A stretch of DNA of 64,000 bases from Actinoplanes sp. L3-i22 (GCF_019704555.1 NZ_AP024745.1:5898501-5962500), one strand, 5' to 3'. Positions 26,070-37,930 are shown, counted from the stretch's first letter. Notes: generated from the sequence alone by a model not told the origin. Numbers and translations: made by a program.

Positions 26070-26582
26070 TCAGCAGTAGCCGGACGGGCACTCGCCGCTG
26101 GCGAGCAACTCGTACTGCCGGCACTTCGAGCAGATCGGCTGGTCCGGCCGGGGCGCGGGCTTGGTGGCCCGCGGGGTGGCCGCCGCCTTGGTGGCGCGCG
26201 GCGCCGCCGCGGCCTTGACCGCCTTCACCGGCGCGGTCTTGCGGAACTCGACCGCCTGCACCGCGGCGGCCAGGATCGCGTCATAGTTCGCGTCGATCAG
26301 GCTGCCGTCGACCGAGACGAACGGTATCGGGTCGTCCGGATCCTTCACCGTCGCCCCGTAGATCGTGGCCGCCACCTCGTCGGCCTGGTCGCGGGCCACC
26401 GCGATGTCGACCCCACCCGGGTGGATGTTCACCGCGACGACGCGTGCGCCCTGCGGCCGGATCTGAATGCTGCGCCCGGCCGGCTTGACGTCGACACCTG
26501 TGTGGCCGCGCAGCTCCAGGAGCAGCCGGGCCACCGAAGGCGCCGCTCCGACGCCGTCGGAGTCAGTTTCCTCTACGTCCAT
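26070..26582 (-). CDS. small protein with C-terminal Cys cluster
   Basis: A 170-residue protein starting at the ATG at 26582 (MDVEETDSD). The first 110 residues form a compact alpha/beta domain (VARLLLELRGHTGVDVKPAG, RVVAVNIHPGGVDIAVA). A Lys/Ala/Pro-rich linker with repeated PRATK units follows, like actinobacterial histone-type tails. The protein ends with a Cys cluster, CSKC then GECPSGYC, which could bind a zinc ion. A DNA- or RNA-binding role is possible, but no family was recognised. Confidence 0.6.
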   Translation of the reverse strand: MDVEETDSDGVGAAPSVARLLLELRGHTGVDVKPAGRSIQIRPQGARVVAVNIHPGGVDIAVARDQADEVAATIYGATVKDPDDPIPFVSVDGSLIDANYDAILAAAVQAVEFRKTAPVKAVKAAAAPRATKAAATPRATKPAPRPDQPICSKCRQYELLASGECPSGYC

Positions 26583-26879
26583 GTGCCATGCCCCTCGCTG
26601 TCCACGACGACCCGGTGGCGTGCACCCCGCGCCGCCCGTGAGCCGTCGATGCGAGCCTACCCGGCGCGATGATCGCGGTTTTATCCTCCCGGACCGGCGC
26701 CGAAATCGGGTCGGATCGTGGCAGCGGTCTGCCCCAGGGTCCGTGCCGTGCGACCGGCGGCGATCACCGCGGCGGGGCCGGCCCCTCGAGGTGCGCCCGG
26801 GCCAGGCGGATCTGGTCGCCCCGGTGGTGAAGTCGCTGGTGGAGGGGTGGGTGCACACGCGAAGCCGCCGCGGCCCGGC

Positions 26880-27103
26880 CTGGCGCGGTCCCGGCTGGCG
26901 TCGAGGATTGTCGCGGGGTGCCGGAGCCGCGACACGCGGCTGGGTCCCGGCCCGGCCGCCGGCTCGCGTGGGTTCTTTGAAACCGCAACCACCCGCGGAC
27001 GTCGCCCTGGAGGGTCTCGTGTTCTGGGCGCCCCGCGCCCTTGCGAGGCCCGGAAGGGTCCCCGCGGGAGCGACGATCAGTTATTGGCCGCAGCCGAGGC
27101 AAA
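26880..27103. repeat. dispersed repeat element, copy 1 (core 26971-27103)
   Basis: The core is a 133-bp sequence from GGTTCTTTGAAACCGC to CAGCCGAGGCAA. It is about 97% identical by eye to copy 2 (46769-46900) and similar to copy 3 (56565-56695). It lies 23 bp beyond the stop of the minus-strand HEAT-repeat gene. Inverted segments CCCGCGGAC/GTCCCCGCGGG and GGGTCTCG(T)/(G)CGAGGCCC, around GGGCGC-CCC-GCGCCC, could pair in nested stems. The rest of the 26583-26970 gap shows no gene. Confidence 0.85.
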
Positions 27104-27126
27104 AATGAAGTTGATCTGTGGTTCGC

Positions 27127-27618
27127 TCATTCCTCGAAGAGCTCCAGCAGCGGCCCGAGCACCTCGTTGGCCGGATCCGCGGCGTGGGCCGTGCGCAGGC
27201 GTTCGTGGGCCCGGTCGAAGACGTCCGCGTCCATCTCGCCCTCGATCTGGGAGATCAGGCCGGCGGCGGAGACGCGGACCTCCCAGCCGCCGGTGATCGC
27301 CAGCTCGACGAGCCGGGGCAGGAGCGGCCGGCAGTCGTAGTCGTCGGTGCCGAGCGCGTAGAGCAGGGTGCCGCGGCTGTGGGCGGTCCGCGGGTCGTCC
27401 AGCAGCCCGGCGACCACGCCGAGCAGGTCCGGGACCGCCATGTCGGAGAGCGCCAGCGCGGCCGCGTTGCGGATCGTGGCGTCGTCGCTGGTCCGCAGCA
27501 GGTCCAGCAGCGCGGGCGCGGCCGCCCGGGCCCGCTGCCGGCCCAGTTCCTGGATCGCGGCGTCGACGACCTCAGGATCGGCCGACTCCAGGCGGCGGAT
27601 CAACTCCGATACGGTCAC
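27127..27618 (-). CDS. HEAT-repeat protein
   Basis: A 163-residue protein consisting of HEAT-type helix pairs, for example SADPEVVDAAIQELGRQRA, DATIRNAAALALSDM, LLDDPRTAHSRGTLLYALG and WEVRVSAAGLISQIEGE. Such repeats act as protein-binding scaffolds or lyase-like domains; no catalytic motif is seen. It stands alone. The dispersed repeat element follows its stop. Confidence 0.75.
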   Translation of the reverse strand: MTVSELIRRLESADPEVVDAAIQELGRQRARAAAPALLDLLRTSDDATIRNAAALALSDMAVPDLLGVVAGLLDDPRTAHSRGTLLYALGTDDYDCRPLLPRLVELAITGGWEVRVSAAGLISQIEGEMDADVFDRAHERLRTAHAADPANEVLGPLLELFEE

Positions 27619-27721
27619 GTCTTTCTGATCGGCCGCCGCGGGGCCATCTTCATCCCACCCGCCTAGGACGCTCTACGGGGTGTGGTGCGGGCGCGACGTT
27701 CATCGTGTTCGATGGGTGACC

Positions 27722-28030
27722 ATGGGGACCGTGAGCACGGCCGGCCGGCGGGGACTGCTGGGCTTCGGCATCGGGTTCGTTCCGCACCTCACCCTGCTGG
27801 TCGTGATGATCGTGCTGGGCGCCCAGGTGGGCGGCGGTGACGGCTGGGCCTATGTCGCCTACTGGGGGCTGCTCGAGGTCTACCTGGCGCCGCTCGGCCT
27901 GCTGGTTGCGCTGGTGCTGTGCGCGTGGCCGCGGATGCGCCCGGTCGCGGCCGGGGTCGCCGCCGCGTCGGTGACCGGGTTCGGGGTGATCGCCCTGACC
28001 GTCGTGGTCTTCAACGGCCTGGCCGGTTGA
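27722..28030 (+). CDS. small membrane protein
   Basis: A 102-residue protein with three predicted transmembrane helices: FGIGFVPHLTLLVVMIVLG, a central WAYVAYWGLLEVYLAPLGLLVALVL and a C-terminal VTGFGVIALTVVVF. The ATG at 27722 is chosen over an upstream in-frame start because it directly precedes the hydrophobic protein. The stop codon lies inside an 18-bp tandem repeat. No family was recognised. Confidence 0.55.
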   Translation: MGTVSTAGRRGLLGFGIGFVPHLTLLVVMIVLGAQVGGGDGWAYVAYWGLLEVYLAPLGLLVALVLCAWPRMRPVAAGVAAASVTGFGVIALTVVVFNGLAG

Positions 28031-28090
28031 GACGGCCTGGCCGGTTGAGACGGCCTGGCCGGTTGAGACGGATTGGTCGGTTGGGACGGG
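28018..28090. repeat. 18-bp tandem repeat at membrane-protein 3' end
   Basis: Three exact 18-bp units CCTGGCCGGTTGAGACGG start at 28018, 28036 and 28054, followed by a degenerate copy. The first unit contains the stop codon TGA of the preceding gene, so repeat growth would extend only the 3' untranslated region. Confidence 0.9.
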
Positions 28091-28138
28091 CTGGCCCGCT
28101 GCGGACGGAGTTTCGAAAACATCGATGACGATTGTTAC

Positions 28139-28152
28139 TGGGAGCGCTCCCA
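28139..28152. promoter_or_regulatory. CebR/CelR-type operator upstream of cellulase
   Basis: TGGGAGCGCTCCCA is a perfect 14-bp palindrome, identical to the established operator of CebR/CelR cellulose-utilisation repressors in Streptomyces and Thermobifida. It lies 48 bp before the GH5 start. In known systems cellobiose or a related oligosaccharide releases the repressor. No cebR gene is identified in this window. Confidence 0.9.
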
Positions 28153-28157
28153 TGTAA

Positions 28158-30934
<2,777 letters not shown>

Positions 30935-30943
30935 CCTGAGAAA

Positions 30944-30983
30944 ACGATGCCGGCTCGCCCGCCCGGTCGAGCCGGCCCATCGT
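30944..30983 (+). terminator. hairpin terminator after cellulase operon
   Basis: ACGATG-CCGGCTCG and CGAGCCGG-CC-CATCGT form a 14-bp stem with a two-base bulge, ten bases after the Cip1-like stop. No T-tract follows. Confidence 0.75.
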
Positions 30984-31068
30984 CTCCGCCTGCGGCTGTC
31001 AGCGCCGGGCCAGGACCTGCCAGGGCGGTGACAGGCCGGTGCCAGGACTTCGCGCCAGGCTTCCCGGC

Positions 31069-32190
31069 ATGAACGTCACGATCATCGGCGCCGGCCTCGC
31101 CGGCCTCACCCTGGCCCGCGTCCTGCACGTCCACGGCATCCCGGCCGTGGTCCACGAGGCGGAGGCGTCCCCGGCGGCCCGCGCCCAGGGCGGCATGCTC
31201 GACATCCACGACTACAACGGGCAGCTCGCCGTCGAGGCGGCCGGTCTGCTGGACGAGTTCCGGGCACTGACGCTGGCGGGCCGGCAGGCGTTCCGGATCG
31301 CCGGCCCGGACGGAGCGGTCCTGTTCGACAAGGCGGACGACGGCGCCGGCGGACGCCCCGAGGTGCAGCGCGGCGAGCTGCGGCAGATGCTGCTCGACGC
31401 GCTGCCGCCCGGCACGGTCCGGTGGGGCCGCAAGGTCACCGGCGTGCGCGCGCTCGGCGACGGCCGCCACGAGGTCACCTTCGCCGACGGCGGCGCCGAG
31501 GTCACCGACCTGCTGGTCGGCGCGGACGGCGCCTGGTCCCGGGTCCGGCCGCTGCTCTCCGACGCCCAGCCGGCGTACACCGGCGAGTCGTTCGTGGAGA
31601 CCTACCTGTACGACGCCGAGGAGCGGCACCCGGCCGTCGCGGCCCTGGTCGGCGGCGGAACCCTGGCGGCGGGCATCGGCGACCGGGCGATCAACGCGCA
31701 CCGGGAGCGCGGGACGACCCTGCACACGTACGTGATCCTCAACCGCCCGCTGGACTGGTTCGCGGCCATCGACTTCACCGACTTCGAGCAGACCACCGCC
31801 CGGATCGCGGCCGAGTTCGAGGGCTGGGCGCCGGAGCTGACCGCGCTGATCACCGCCAGCGACACCCAGCCGGTGCTGCGCCCGATCTTCGCCCTGCCGG
31901 CCGGGCACCGGTGGGACCGGGTCCCCGGCGTGACGCTGGTCGGCGACGCCGCGCACCTGGCCGCCCCGGACGGCGAGGGCGCCAACAACGCCATGCTCGA
32001 CGGCGCCGACCTGGGCCGGGCCCTGGCCGCGCACCCCGGGGACGTGGAGGCCGCGCTGGCCGCGTTCGAGGCGGCGATGTTCGAGCGCAGTGCCAAGCCG
32101 ACCGACGGGGCCGAGTTCCTGGAGCAGATGTTCGGCCCGGACGGCCCGCCGGAGCACCTGCGGGAGATGTTCGCCGCGATGGCCGAGTGA
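31069..32190 (+). CDS. FAD-dependent monooxygenase (TetX/PHBH-like)
   Basis: A 373-residue flavin monooxygenase. The N-terminal dinucleotide motif GAGLAGLTLARVL is intact, as is the second FAD motif TLVGDAAHLAAPDGEGANNAM near residue 290, and the DG-type motif GADGAWSRVR. The length and layout match class A flavoprotein hydroxylases, including TetX-like enzymes that act on aromatic substrates. The ATG at 31069 is preferred to an upstream in-frame ATG at 31039. It overlaps the next gene (GTGA), so the pair may act in one detoxification or catabolic step. Confidence 0.85.
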   Translation: MNVTIIGAGLAGLTLARVLHVHGIPAVVHEAEASPAARAQGGMLDIHDYNGQLAVEAAGLLDEFRALTLAGRQAFRIAGPDGAVLFDKADDGAGGRPEVQRGELRQMLLDALPPGTVRWGRKVTGVRALGDGRHEVTFADGGAEVTDLLVGADGAWSRVRPLLSDAQPAYTGESFVETYLYDAEERHPAVAALVGGGTLAAGIGDRAINAHRERGTTLHTYVILNRPLDWFAAIDFTDFEQTTARIAAEFEGWAPELTALITASDTQPVLRPIFALPAGHRWDRVPGVTLVGDAAHLAAPDGEGANNAMLDGADLGRALAAHPGDVEAALAAFEAAMFERSAKPTDGAEFLEQMFGPDGPPEHLREMFAAMAE

Positions 32191-32996
32191 GTACCGTGGC
32201 AGCGGTGCGCACAGATGCCGAAGAGCTGCCGGTCGCCGGCCGATGGTACGAGGTCACCCGGGTCACCGACACCCTGACGGTGATCACCGAGCCGTACGTC
32301 GACGCGCTGCTGCGGGCGAACATCTGGCACCTGCGCGGCCGCGACCGGGACCTCGTCGTCGACGCCGGGCTGGGTGTGGTCCCGCTGCGCCCGGCGCTGC
32401 CGGAGCTGTTCGACCGGGACCCGGTCCTGGTCGTCACCCACGCCCACCTGGACCACATGGGCGCGGCGGCGGAGTTCGGCGAGGTCCGGGCCCACCCGCG
32501 GGAGCCGCTGCACGATCCGCTGCCCGGCACGCTGCGCACCGCGGAGCTGGCCGCCCTGCTCGGCCTGGAGCTGCCGGACGGTCCGGAACTGATGATCACG
32601 GCGGCGCCGTTCCCGGGCTACGACCCGGCGAGCTACCGCCTGGCGCCGGTGCCGGCGGTCCGGCCGCTGGCCGACGGCGACCGGATCGACCTCGGCGACC
32701 GTGCGCTGGTCGCCCTGCACCTGCCCGGCCACACCCCGGGCAGCCTGGCGCTGTTCGACCCGGGCGACGGCACGCTGTTCTCCGGTGACGTGGTCTACGA
32801 CCTGGACGAGGGCGAGGAACTGCTCGACGAGATCCACGGGGCGGACGTCACCGACTACCTGGCCTCGCTGACCCGGCTCGCCGGGCTGCCGGTCACCGTC
32901 GTGCGGCCCGGTCACGGCCCGAGCTTCGGCCGCGACCGGCTCCAGGAGCTGATCGAGGGGTATCACCGGTCCCGGCACGCGCACCGGGACCGGTGA
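32187..32996 (+). CDS. metallo-beta-lactamase-fold hydrolase
   Basis: A 269-residue MBL-fold enzyme. The metal-binding motif THAHLDHMG is complete, with a later His in LPGHTPGSLALF, Asp in FSGDVVYD and a closing His in VRPGHGPSF, so two metal ions can be bound. The family includes glyoxalase II, lactonases and other hydrolases; nothing narrows the substrate. The GTG at 32187 overlaps the monooxygenase stop by four bases; a GTG at 32196 is the alternative. There is no signal peptide. Confidence 0.85.
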   Translation: MSTVAAVRTDAEELPVAGRWYEVTRVTDTLTVITEPYVDALLRANIWHLRGRDRDLVVDAGLGVVPLRPALPELFDRDPVLVVTHAHLDHMGAAAEFGEVRAHPREPLHDPLPGTLRTAELAALLGLELPDGPELMITAAPFPGYDPASYRLAPVPAVRPLADGDRIDLGDRALVALHLPGHTPGSLALFDPGDGTLFSGDVVYDLDEGEELLDEIHGADVTDYLASLTRLAGLPVTVVRPGHGPSFGRDRLQELIEGYHRSRHAHRDR

Positions 32997-33003
32997 CTGA
33001 CGA

Positions 33004-34368
33004 TCAGCTGGCGGTGCAGGTGACCGCCGGGACCGGGTTGCTGCCGGTCCACGAGCCGAGGAAGCCGAACGAGGTGCTGGCGCCGGCGGCCACGCTGCCG
33101 TTGTAGCTCACGTTCTTCGCCGTGACGGCGGCCCCGCTGCTGGTCACGGTGGCGTTCCAGGCGTTGGTGACGGTCTGGCCGTTGGCGTAGGTCCACTTGA
33201 CCGTCCACCCGGTGATCGCCGAGCTGCCCGCGGTCACCTTGACGTCACCCTGGAAGCCGCCGGACCACGAGCCGGTCACCGTGTAGGTCGCGGTGCACGC
33301 CTTGCCGGTGGGCTGCGACGGGGACGTGGACGGCGACGCCGACGGGCTGCTGGACGCGGACTGGCTCGGCGTGGGGGAGGTGGTGCCGCCGGTGCCGTAG
33401 ATCGTCGCCTGCTTGGCGGTCGCGGTGATGCCGTTCGCGCCGTCGAAGATCCGGTGGTACCAGGTGGTCTTCTGGTTGACGTCGAAGCTCAGCACCATGT
33501 CCAGGATCGGGTCGGTGTTGCCCGACCAGGACCAGCCGATGTAGCCGATGTCCCGCTTGACCGCCTCGGCGATCGCGGTCTGGTCGTCGACCTGGCTGGA
33601 GTCGAACTGCCAGCCGAACTCGCCGATGATCAGCGGCCAGCCCTTGGACTTGAAGGTGTCCAGGTACGACGTGATCGACGACGCCTGCGCGAAGATCGAG
33701 TACATGTGGATCGACAGCACCGTGTTGTGCTGGGCGTCCGCGTCGAGGACCGCCTGGCCGTTGTCGCGCATCACGTACTGCCAGTCCTGGCCCCAGTTCG
33801 GGGCGTCGATCACGAGCAGGTGCTGGAAGCCGTTGTCGCGCATCTTCTTGACCGCGGCGACCGTGGCGGCGGTCCACTGGCCCGGGTTGGTGTTGCCGAT
33901 CGGCTCGTTGCCGATGTTGATGGCGACGTAGTCCTCCTGGCCCTGCAGGACGCTCTTCAGGCTGATCCAGTAGTTGGCCGCCTGGTCCAGGGTGTACGCC
34001 GCGCTGTCCTCGCCGTACCCGGTGGTGTCGTGGTCCTCGAGGATGCAGATCAGCTTGTTGGCCTTGCAGAGCGAGATCACGTTGGCGACGTCGCTGGCGG
34101 TGTTCGCGGTCCAGCGGCCGCCGCTGAGCACCACCCGGACGGTGTTCGCGCCGGCCGCCTTGATGTTGGCGAACGAGCTGGTCTGGCTGGTGTACCAGGT
34201 GTGCGCGTGATTGACGCCGCGCATGACGAACTTGGCGCCGTTGGCTTCGTAGATGTCGGTGCCGGAGACGTGCAGGCCGGTGGCCGCGTACGCCGGGTTC
34301 CCGAGCGCGAGGACGGCGCCGGTGGCGGCGAGCAGGGCGGCACAGATCGCGACGAGGACTCTTCGCAT
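33004..34368 (-). CDS. secreted GH5 beta-mannanase-like enzyme with CBM2
   Basis: A 454-residue secreted enzyme with a signal peptide ending near NPAYAA. The catalytic domain begins GLHVSGTDIYEANG, then GVNHAHTWY and ANTVRVVLSGGRW, the pattern of GH5_8 mannanases from Streptomyces and Bacillus. The catalytic acid is E155 in INIGNEPIG and the nucleophile E250 in IIGEFGW. A Ser/Pro linker connects to a CBM2 module (about 352-454) with GSWSGGFQGDV and GSWTGSNPV. It probably cuts beta-mannan in plant walls. The CebR-type palindrome at 34407-34420, 39 bp upstream, links it to the cellulase operon. Confidence 0.9.
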   Translation of the reverse strand: MRRVLVAICAALLAATGAVLALGNPAYAATGLHVSGTDIYEANGAKFVMRGVNHAHTWYTSQTSSFANIKAAGANTVRVVLSGGRWTANTASDVANVISLCKANKLICILEDHDTTGYGEDSAAYTLDQAANYWISLKSVLQGQEDYVAINIGNEPIGNTNPGQWTAATVAAVKKMRDNGFQHLLVIDAPNWGQDWQYVMRDNGQAVLDADAQHNTVLSIHMYSIFAQASSITSYLDTFKSKGWPLIIGEFGWQFDSSQVDDQTAIAEAVKRDIGYIGWSWSGNTDPILDMVLSFDVNQKTTWYHRIFDGANGITATAKQATIYGTGGTTSPTPSQSASSSPSASPSTSPSQPTGKACTATYTVTGSWSGGFQGDVKVTAGSSAITGWTVKWTYANGQTVTNAWNATVTSSGAAVTAKNVSYNGSVAAGASTSFGFLGSWTGSNPVPAVTCTAS

Positions 34369-34406
34369 GGTCTGGCTCCCCTTTCTGGGGATTGATGGGG
34401 GTCATT

Positions 34407-34420
34407 CGGGAGCGCTCCCA
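34407..34420. promoter_or_regulatory. CebR/CelR-type operator upstream of mannanase
   Basis: CGGGAGCGCTCCCA matches the 14-bp operator at 28139-28152 in 13 of 14 positions, with only the first base changed. It lies 39 bp upstream of the mannanase-like gene. Two matching sites on cellulase and mannanase genes indicate co-regulation by a repressor encoded elsewhere. Confidence 0.85.
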
Positions 34421-34503
34421 CAAGAGTCCAGATGTTTCTTCATTTGGTCAAGATAGTCACCGCGGTGTTTCGAAACTTTCGCCGACCGCGGCCGCGGCGG
34501 GCC

Positions 34504-35814
34504 TCAGGCGTTGTCGATCGCGGTCTGCAGCTCCTTGATGAACGACGTCGCCGCGTCCTGCGGGGACTGCCGGCCGAACAGGACCTCCTCGGTCCGGCGG
34601 CGCATCATCGCCTCGACGTCGCTGGCGCCGTTCGGGGTGACCCGCGGGGACTCGCCGACCTTGACCGTGTCCAGGAAGTCGGCGGCCGCCTTGTCGTAGG
34701 CGCTGAGCTTGCCGGCGATCCCGGCCCGGATCTTCGGGTTCGCCGGGACGCCCCGCTCGGTGAGCAGGATGTCCGCCGCCGACTGGTCGTTGACCAGGAA
34801 GTTCACGAACAGGGCGGCCTCGGCCGGGTGCTTCGAGCGGGACGACACCGACCAGAACATCGACGGCTTGTAGTACGCGCCCGGCGCGCTCGCCGTCGAT
34901 TCGCCCGGCAGCCGCAGCAGCTTGAGGGTCTGGCCGCTGGCCGTGGCGAGCGAGGTCAGCTGGGTGTTCCACCAGGTGGCGAACGCGGACTTGTTGGTCG
35001 CCGTGCCGGACTGGTCCAGCGGGGCGTTGGCCCGCTCGACGGTCACCGACGCGGCCGGCGCGACGCCGGACTTCGCCAGGTCGGCCAGGTACTGCCAGAA
35101 GCCGGCCAGCACGTCCGGCGGCACGGCCACCCTACCGTCCGGGGCGTAGATCGCGGCGCCGTGCTGGCGGGCCCAGATGTTCGGCGCGCCCATGTCGAAG
35201 CCCCACGACTGTACGCCGGTGACCGCGCCGCCGGACGCCTTGGACACCGCGCCGCCGAGCGCCTTCAGGTCGTCCCAGGTCCAGGTGGCGTCGTCGGGCA
35301 GGGCCACTTTGTACTTCGCCAGCAGGTCGGTGTTCACGATGATCGCGTAGGTGTTCAGGCCGACCGGCAGCGCGTACTGCTTGTCGTCGAGCAGCCCGGT
35401 CGCCAGGGCCTTCGGGTCGAAGTCGCCGGTGGTCAGGTGCTTGTCCGCGGTCTTCAGGTCGAGCAGGGCGCCGCGCTGGGCGTAGGACGCGAGGTAGAGC
35501 TCGTCCATCTGGATGATGTCCGGCGCGTCGTTGGCGGCGACCGTGGTCGCGAGGGCGTCCCAGTAGCCGTTCCAGTCCTTGAACTCGCCCTTGATCGTGA
35601 TGGTCGGATGCGCCTTGGTGAACAGGTCGATGACCTGCTGGGTGCGCTTGTGGCGGGCGTCCGAGCCCCACCAGGTGAACCGCAGGGTGACCGGTTTGTC
35701 GGAGAGCTCCCCGCCGGCATCCCCGCCGCCGCTGCCTCCGCAGGCGGCGAGGGCGGCTGCGGCGCCGAGTCCGAGGGGCAGGGTCAGTACGTCGCGGCGA
35801 CTCCACTTGGGCAT
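34504..35814 (-). CDS. sugar ABC transporter substrate-binding lipoprotein (orphan)
   Basis: A 436-residue family-1 extracellular solute-binding protein. The N-terminus has a twin-Arg signal (SRRDVLTL) and lipobox ALAAC, so it should be a Tat-exported lipoprotein. Further blocks include VTLRFTWWGSD, HPTITIKGEFKDW and the AEAALFVNFLVND region typical of carbohydrate-binding proteins. No permease or ATPase gene is adjacent, so it must use subunits encoded elsewhere, such as shared MsiK-type ATPases (known in Streptomyces). A near-palindrome, TTGATCAA at 35841-35848, lies 26 bp upstream; no CebR-type site is present. Confidence 0.88.
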   Translation of the reverse strand: MPKWSRRDVLTLPLGLGAAAALAACGGSGGGDAGGELSDKPVTLRFTWWGSDARHKRTQQVIDLFTKAHPTITIKGEFKDWNGYWDALATTVAANDAPDIIQMDELYLASYAQRGALLDLKTADKHLTTGDFDPKALATGLLDDKQYALPVGLNTYAIIVNTDLLAKYKVALPDDATWTWDDLKALGGAVSKASGGAVTGVQSWGFDMGAPNIWARQHGAAIYAPDGRVAVPPDVLAGFWQYLADLAKSGVAPAASVTVERANAPLDQSGTATNKSAFATWWNTQLTSLATASGQTLKLLRLPGESTASAPGAYYKPSMFWSVSSRSKHPAEAALFVNFLVNDQSAADILLTERGVPANPKIRAGIAGKLSAYDKAAADFLDTVKVGESPRVTPNGASDVEAMMRRRTEEVLFGRQSPQDAATSFIKELQTAIDNA

Positions 35815-35923
35815 GGTGAAACGCGTCCTTCCGATCGGCGTTGATCAATGCGGAATGCGTTTTCCCGCGAGTCTAGGACCTGCCGCGCCGATCACGCGAG
35901 CACGAGCCCAGCCGGCCGTTGCG

Positions 35924-37930
35924 TCAGGCGCTGGTGATCCGGTAGCCGTCGCCGGCGCGGATCGCGGCGAGCATCGCCGGGGTCGGCCCGCAGCCGGTGA
36001 ACCGCTCCACCGCGACCAGGCCCTTCTCCGCCCGCAGCCCCGGCGACCCGAAGTCCAGCCCGGTCAGCGCGGCGGCCACCCGCGGCTCGGCGTCGAGGTC
36101 CGCCCACGGCTCGAACGCCGCGAGCAGCTCGCCGTGCTCGGCGAACGACAACCGGGTCAGCGCCCGCTCGTTCCAGAACATGCTGGCCACCCGGCCGTGC
36201 GCGGACGCCGCCTTGACCACCGCGGCGTGCGACCCCTGGTAGCCGTTGAACTCGACCGCGATGATCGCCTTGCCGGCGTCGTGCACCGCCACCCACGGGT
36301 CCGGCCAGGGGGAGGCCTCGATCGACGCGATCGGCTGCGGCCGGTCCGGGTCCGCGCCGAAGGCGCGCAGAACCTCCGCCGTGGTCGAGCCGGTCACCAC
36401 GGTCACGGTTGCGGCGCCGGCGATTACGGTACGGCGGATCCACCGGTACGCGTGCTCGGGGCGAATCGGCCGCACGGGTTCGGGCTCGCCCCGCAACCGG
36501 TGCCCGAGCCGGTCACCGCGCTGGTGCACGACCGTCCCGGCGGGCGGCGCGGCCCACACCACCAGGTGGTACATCTCGGTGTCCGGCGCGTCCGGGTCGT
36601 CCGCCTCGTCGCGTCCGCGCGCGTGCACCCGCACCCGGTAGTCGCCCGGCCACGGCGGGGTCGCGTGGCGCAGCTGCGGGTCGCCGCTGCCGTCCGGTCC
36701 CATGATCGACGCGTGCCCGGCCGACGCGTGCCAGCTGAGCTCGACGATCTCGTCCCAGCGGTCCTCCACCTCGGCGGGCGGGTCGGCGAGCACGGACAGG
36801 TGCATCCGGACCGGGCCGTCGGCCACGCCGGTCCGCACCGCCACCCCACCGTCCACGACGGTCACCAGGCCGTTGTCCGAGAAGTCGGCTGCGGCCGGGA
36901 AGTCGGTCTCGGTCAGCGCGAACCGGTGACCGGAGATGATCACGGTGCCGTAGCTGTGCCGGGGCAGCAGGTACTCGTCCCGGATCCGGGCGAGCCGGGC
37001 TCCGGCGTACCCCGAAGGCATCGGAGCTCGGCGCAGGACCGTCGCCGCGGCACCCACCGCGAGCCCGGCGGCGGCCGCGACCCGTTCCACGATCCCCGGC
37101 GGATCGGCTTGCTCGACCGCGGCGCACGACGCGGCCACCGCGAGGCCCAGCCAGTACCGCCCGTGCGCGGCCGCGATCTCCGCCTCACCCGGCCCGTCCT
37201 CGCCCGGCCCGTCCTCGCCCGGCCTGTCCTCGCCCGGCCCGCCTTCGGCAGGCTTGCTCGCGGAGGTCGCGGAGGTCGCGGAGGTCGCGGAGGTCGCGGA
37301 GGTCGCGGAGGTCGCGGAGGTCGCGGAGGTCGCGTCCTGCGGCGAGGGGGCTGGCGAGGGGGCCGGCGAGGGGGCTGCTGGCGGGGGAGTCGCGGAGGGC
37401 GGCGAGGGCAGCAAGGGCGGCGGCGTGGCAGGCGGGGGGAGGGCGGCGCCGAGGCGGCGGGTCAGGGTGAGGGTCAGGTCGGCGAGGCCCGGCCGCAGCC
37501 GGTCGGCGAGGACGGCGGCCCGGACCGCGGCGCTCTCCTGCCCGCCGGCGAGGACCATGGCCAGCCCGGTCGTCGCCGGCTCGGCGGGCTCGGCCGGCAG
37601 CGCCGGGAACGACAGGCCGGCGATGGTGACCTCGAGTGCGCCGAGCAGCCGCTCGGGCAGCAGCGGGCCCAGGTCGCGCAGGGCGGTGAGCGGGACCGGC
37701 TCGGCCGCCGACGCGCCGAGGCGGTGGGCGACCCGGGCCTGGGCCAGGCGCAGCTGCCCGCCGCGGCCGGGCGTCGCGGGGGCGGGGCCGGCCGGCAGGG
37801 CGGGGGCCGGGTCGTCGGGTGCCCCGAGGCGGCCGAGCTCCGCCGCCGGACCGGAAGCGATCAGGGCCGTGAGCCTCGGCAGGCAGGCGCGCACGGCGGC
37901 GAGGAACTCGTCCGGCAGGGAATCGACCAC
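35924..37930 (-). CDS. large hypothetical protein with C-terminal DUF6461-like domain
   Basis: A 668-residue protein of unknown function starting with GTG at 37930. The first 240 residues are Ala/Pro-rich and helical and end in low complexity: repeated ATS triplets coded by a 9-bp tandem repeat (37258-37340) and GEDGP units. The central part is beta-rich (HSYGTVIISGHRFALTE, VRMHLSVLADPPAEV). The last roughly 170 residues contain WNERALTRLSFAEHGELLAAFEPW and AVERFTGC, resembling DUF6461 proteins of actinomycetes. No enzymatic motif or membrane segment is clear. Confidence 0.7.
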   Translation of the reverse strand: MVDSLPDEFLAAVRACLPRLTALIASGPAAELGRLGAPDDPAPALPAGPAPATPGRGGQLRLAQARVAHRLGASAAEPVPLTALRDLGPLLPERLLGALEVTIAGLSFPALPAEPAEPATTGLAMVLAGGQESAAVRAAVLADRLRPGLADLTLTLTRRLGAALPPPATPPPLLPSPPSATPPPAAPSPAPSPAPSPQDATSATSATSATSATSATSATSATSASKPAEGGPGEDRPGEDGPGEDGPGEAEIAAAHGRYWLGLAVAASCAAVEQADPPGIVERVAAAAGLAVGAAATVLRRAPMPSGYAGARLARIRDEYLLPRHSYGTVIISGHRFALTETDFPAAADFSDNGLVTVVDGGVAVRTGVADGPVRMHLSVLADPPAEVEDRWDEIVELSWHASAGHASIMGPDGSGDPQLRHATPPWPGDYRVRVHARGRDEADDPDAPDTEMYHLVVWAAPPAGTVVHQRGDRLGHRLRGEPEPVRPIRPEHAYRWIRRTVIAGAATVTVVTGSTTAEVLRAFGADPDRPQPIASIEASPWPDPWVAVHDAGKAIIAVEFNGYQGSHAAVVKAASAHGRVASMFWNERALTRLSFAEHGELLAAFEPWADLDAEPRVAAALTGLDFGSPGLRAEKGLVAVERFTGCGPTPAMLAAIRAGDGYRITSA
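37255..37340. repeat. 9-bp tandem repeat GAGGTCGCG
   Basis: About nine copies of the 9-base unit GAGGTCGCG, in frame on the minus strand as repeated Ala-Thr-Ser. It sits in the linker of the 668-residue protein. Confidence 0.9.

Noticed and set aside
26971..27103. Protein reading of the dispersed repeat (minus-strand RPITDRRSRGDPSG and plus-strand PQPPADVALEGL-type peptides)
   Set aside because: Copy 3 has a one-base deletion that shifts the frame, no ribosome-binding site is present, and the nested inverted segments fit a structured nucleic acid better.
37255..37340. CRISPR-like array
   Set aside because: The unit is only 9 bp, without spacers, and is in frame inside a protein linker.
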